From the NCBI GenBank assembly GCA_022839045.1, contig JALHDI010000039.1, positions 1 to 25,643 on the forward strand: a DNA stretch of 25,643 bases. The letters are read 5' to 3'. Each line of letters starts with the position of its first letter. Positions within the stretch are counted from its first letter, which is position 1. The DNA comes from Sporomusaceae bacterium. Its GTDB lineage: Bacteria; Bacillota_C; Negativicutes; Sporomusales_B; UBA7701. The notes under the pieces are model-generated. The model was not told the DNA's origin and did not search any database. It saw only the letters and a program-made list of their open reading frames with translations. This document shows, in pieces, positions 23,820 through 25,643 of the stretch. A program made the translations under genes and the position numbers.

Positions 23820-23908
23820 TGGTGCCGGAGACCGGGGTCGAACCGGTACGGGCATTACTGCCCGACGGATTTTAAGTCCGTTGCGTCTGCCTGTTCCGCC
23901 ACTCCGGC
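23820..23908 (-). tRNA. tRNA-Leu(TAA)
   Basis: On the minus strand there is acceptor GCCGGAG/CTCCGGC with an encoded ACCA end, an anticodon arm with loop CTTAAAA (anticodon TAA), a long variable arm (CGGGCAGTAATGCCCGT) and T-arm GGTTCGACCCC. The class II long variable arm fits leucine. It has its own promoter (23953-23981) and terminator. Confidence 0.95.
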
Positions 23909-23918
23909 GTGTATTAAA

Positions 23919-23942
23919 TCCCGACAGCCGCAGCTGCCGGGA
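23919..23942 (-). other. Hairpin in the 5' leader of pre-tRNA-Leu
   Basis: A 10-bp stem TCCCGGCAGC/GCTGTCGGGA (one G-U, 4-nt loop) starts about four bases after the predicted transcription start and ends ten bases before the mature tRNA. The same layout is seen for tRNA-Val at 50-76. Confidence 0.6.
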
Positions 23943-23952
23943 CAGCAGTAAT

Positions 23953-23981
23953 ATTATATCGCAAATCTGGTTCTCTGACAA
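23953..23981 (-). promoter_or_regulatory. Promoter of tRNA-Leu
   Basis: TTGTCA (23976-23981), a 17-bp spacer and TATAAT (23953-23958) lie on the minus strand. Confidence 0.82.
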
Positions 23982-24034
23982 GAGCGCGGGGTGTCCGAAC
24001 CGAGGCAAAATAAGCCTCTCCTAATACGCGGCTT

Positions 24035-25123
24035 CTAAAACGTCAGCCCGACAATCGTAATGTCGCGATTTTTTGTCAGATCGATAAACTGGCCGTCCTC
24101 GGTTTTCAGAACCGGGGAAGTGGGGTTAATAGTCGGCAAAAAAACGACCTTTGCCTTGCGCCCGTCATTAATCTTGACCGGGTTATTCATCAAATAATCG
24201 TTTATCCTTCGGATGAACGTATCACATACTGACGGGTCTAGCCTCGTGAACATCTCGCTCTTGACTGTTTCGACCATGTTGAAAGGATTGAGTCCCCCGG
24301 AACCTTCGACTATATGGCACAGGCGGTCGGCAACCGTGACGATGCGGGCGTATTGATTAATGCTGTCACCGGCCAGCGCCAGGGGGTAGCCGCTGCCGTC
24401 GCGGTATTCGTGATGCTGCGTCACGGCAGCAAGCACGTTGGGCGGCAACCCGGGTACATCCTGGAGCAGCTCGTAGGCTAGCAGAACATGTTGCCTAAGC
24501 ATTTCCTGACGTTCGGGAGTAGGGTCGTTGTCCATTATCAGGCTGCGCGGCATCCTTATCTTGCCGATATCGTGAATGAGACCAGCGAGAACAACTTCGT
24601 CGATTACGGCAGGGGACAGTTCCATCCACGACGCCAGCATCCCGGCCAAGGCGGCGACTGATACGGAATGGCGCTCGAGATAATCACGGTCGCGGGTGAC
24701 GGTTATCCTAAAAAGCAGTCTGTTTATTGCCTCGGAGGGCTGAACAAGATGGCGGGCGACCTTGGCGGAAATCTGCCGGTACCCGGCCGTTTCAAAAGCG
24801 CCGCCGGACCTTACCGCTTCAAAAAAGTCGGTTATATTGAACAACGCTTCTTCCAAGTTGTTGGTAAAACTGATTACCTTCTTCGCCATCGGTTCCGGAA
24901 GTTCTTCCAGTACCGGGTCGTTGGCCGCGGGTGGACTCAGCAGTTCGGCTTCCAACATTTCTGCGATCATGACGAATGGTATATCCCAGTTTTGAATCTG
25001 GCGGATAGTCTGCTCTGTAAGCTCGCTGCCGGCCGGAACAAGAATCTGCCTGCCGTCGTGGGAAAACACCGGTTCCGCGGTTATCATGCCCGCCTGCAAA
25101 TCATAGGATATTAGTTTCCGCAA
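24035..25123 (-). CDS. HD-GYP domain c-di-GMP phosphodiesterase
   Basis: This 362-residue cytoplasmic protein has a full set of HD-GYP catalytic motifs: His152 in LERHSVSVA, HDIGK (184-188), His212 in RQHVLLAYEL, HHEYRDGSGYP (237-247) and the later TVADRL. These residues bind the metal centre that hydrolyses cyclic di-GMP. The N-terminal 130 residues are a probable regulatory segment without a recognised receiver, GAF or membrane region. The last 60 residues form a C-terminal beta domain. The TTG start (25121-25123) has GGAGG eight bases upstream. It is a single-gene unit between tRNA-Leu and a tRNA cluster. With the riboswitch at 4100-4232, the window carries both c-di-GMP and c-di-AMP signalling elements. 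Confidence 0.92.
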   Translation of the reverse strand: MRKLISYDLQAGMITAEPVFSHDGRQILVPAGSELTEQTIRQIQNWDIPFVMIAEMLEAELLSPPAANDPVLEELPEPMAKKVISFTNNLEEALFNITDFFEAVRSGGAFETAGYRQISAKVARHLVQPSEAINRLLFRITVTRDRDYLERHSVSVAALAGMLASWMELSPAVIDEVVLAGLIHDIGKIRMPRSLIMDNDPTPERQEMLRQHVLLAYELLQDVPGLPPNVLAAVTQHHEYRDGSGYPLALAGDSINQYARIVTVADRLCHIVEGSGGLNPFNMVETVKSEMFTRLDPSVCDTFIRRINDYLMNNPVKINDGRKAKVVFLPTINPTSPVLKTEDGQFIDLTKNRDITIVGLTF

Positions 25124-25265
25124 CGCAAAAGCCTCCTCTTATTAGGAGTTGAAAAGCGCAACGCTGTGTTAACGTCACGCGGAAAAAACTTGCTAAACAT
25201 AATATCGTGGAAATATCAAGAAAAGTTAAGCATAAAACACCATATTTAGTTATCAAAAAGCAACT

Positions 25266-25292
25266 AAAAACCACCCGCAAAGGGTGGTTTTT
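25266..25292 (-). terminator. Terminator of the tRNA cluster
   Basis: A perfect 11-bp stem AAAAACCACCC/GGGTGGTTTTT with loop GCAAA lies six bases after tRNA-Cys. It is symmetrical and could also act on the plus strand. Confidence 0.88.
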
Positions 25293-25297
25293 CCTGT

Positions 25298-25372
<75 letters not shown>

Positions 25373-25378
25373 AGATAA

Positions 25379-25453
25379 TGGAGCGGAAAACGAGATTCGA
25401 ACTCGCGACCCTCGCCTTGGCAAGGCGATGCTCTACCACTGAGCTACTTCCGC
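25379..25453 (-). tRNA. tRNA-Gly(GCC)
   Basis: The minus strand shows acceptor GCGGAAG/TTTCCGC, encoded TCCA end, D-arm AGCTCAGTGGTAGAGC, anticodon loop TTGCCAA (anticodon GCC) and T-arm GAGTTCGAATCTC. Confidence 0.95.
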
Positions 25454-25458
25454 TTGAA

Positions 25459-25534
<76 letters not shown>

Positions 25535-25548
25535 AAAAAAAATATAAA

Positions 25549-25625
25549 TGGCGACCCCGATCGGATTTGAACCGACGATCTCCGCCGTGACAGGGCGGCA
25601 TGTTAGACCACTACACCACGGGGCC
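25549..25625 (-). tRNA. tRNA-Asp(GTC)
   Basis: The minus strand shows acceptor GGCCCCG/CGGGGTC, discriminator G with encoded CCA, anticodon arm CCGCC-CTGTCAC-GGCGG (anticodon GTC) and T-arm CGGTTCAAATCCG. It is the first cluster gene inside the window; the promoter or further tRNAs lie to the right. Confidence 0.95.
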
Positions 25626-25643
25626 GTTTGAAACCGCATTACT

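Overview
The window looks like chromosomal DNA from an anaerobic, GC-rich Firmicute, most plausibly a spore-forming Negativicute of the Sporomusaceae type. That placement is an inference from gene content and style: strong AGGAGG ribosome sites, many TTG/GTG starts, sigma-A promoters close to consensus, a c-di-AMP riboswitch, a butyryl-CoA-type dehydrogenase, a very long glutamine synthetase and outward-pointing tRNA clusters. No single marker here proves the genus. Most genes lie on the minus strand in short operons.

Left part (1-7600). A truncated tRNA-Val(GAC) with a perfect promoter is followed, going right, by an acyl-CoA dehydrogenase with its own promoter, a YdcZ-type membrane protein, and a tightly coupled three-gene set: a broken VOC/glyoxalase gene, a hotdog thioesterase and an alpha/beta hydrolase. 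Next are two cell-wall genes: a secreted peptidoglycan-binding/3D-domain protein behind a c-di-AMP (ydaO-type) riboswitch, and a membrane-anchored L,D-transpeptidase with a C-terminal peptidoglycan-binding domain. Divergent from these is an AlaX-type alanyl-tRNA editing hydrolase. It converges on a YibE/F membrane protein.

Middle (7600-16300). This part holds a secreted helical protein of unknown function, a ComB-like phosphatase paired with an M20 carbamoylase/amidohydrolase, and small genes encoding a one-helix membrane peptide, a 53-residue zinc ribbon, a glutaredoxin-like protein and a ferritin-like protein. A heterodimeric ABC exporter pair with one degenerate ATP site follows. Then comes a stand-alone molybdopterin-domain protein whose expected Mo-ligand cysteine is serine, and an Lrp/AsnC regulator.

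Right part (16400-25643). A 631-residue glutamine synthetase has a leader with a strong promoter, a candidate attenuator and a 44-codon ORF with an excellent ribosome site. Divergent from it are a YtcJ-type amidohydrolase, a DUF2284 cysteine-rich protein and a small membrane protein. Beyond lie an M48 metalloprotease and a frameshifted branched-chain-amino-acid-type binding protein, then tRNA-Leu(TAA), an HD-GYP c-di-GMP phosphodiesterase, and a tRNA cluster transcribed Asp-Phe-Gly-Cys.

The most unusual items are the glutamine synthetase leader with its mini-ORF, the Ser-for-Cys molybdopterin protein, the shared 5' hairpins of two pre-tRNA leaders, and two disrupted genes. No CRISPR array, insertion sequence, prophage or defence island was seen. 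No stretch longer than 300 bases is empty once the small ORFs are counted.
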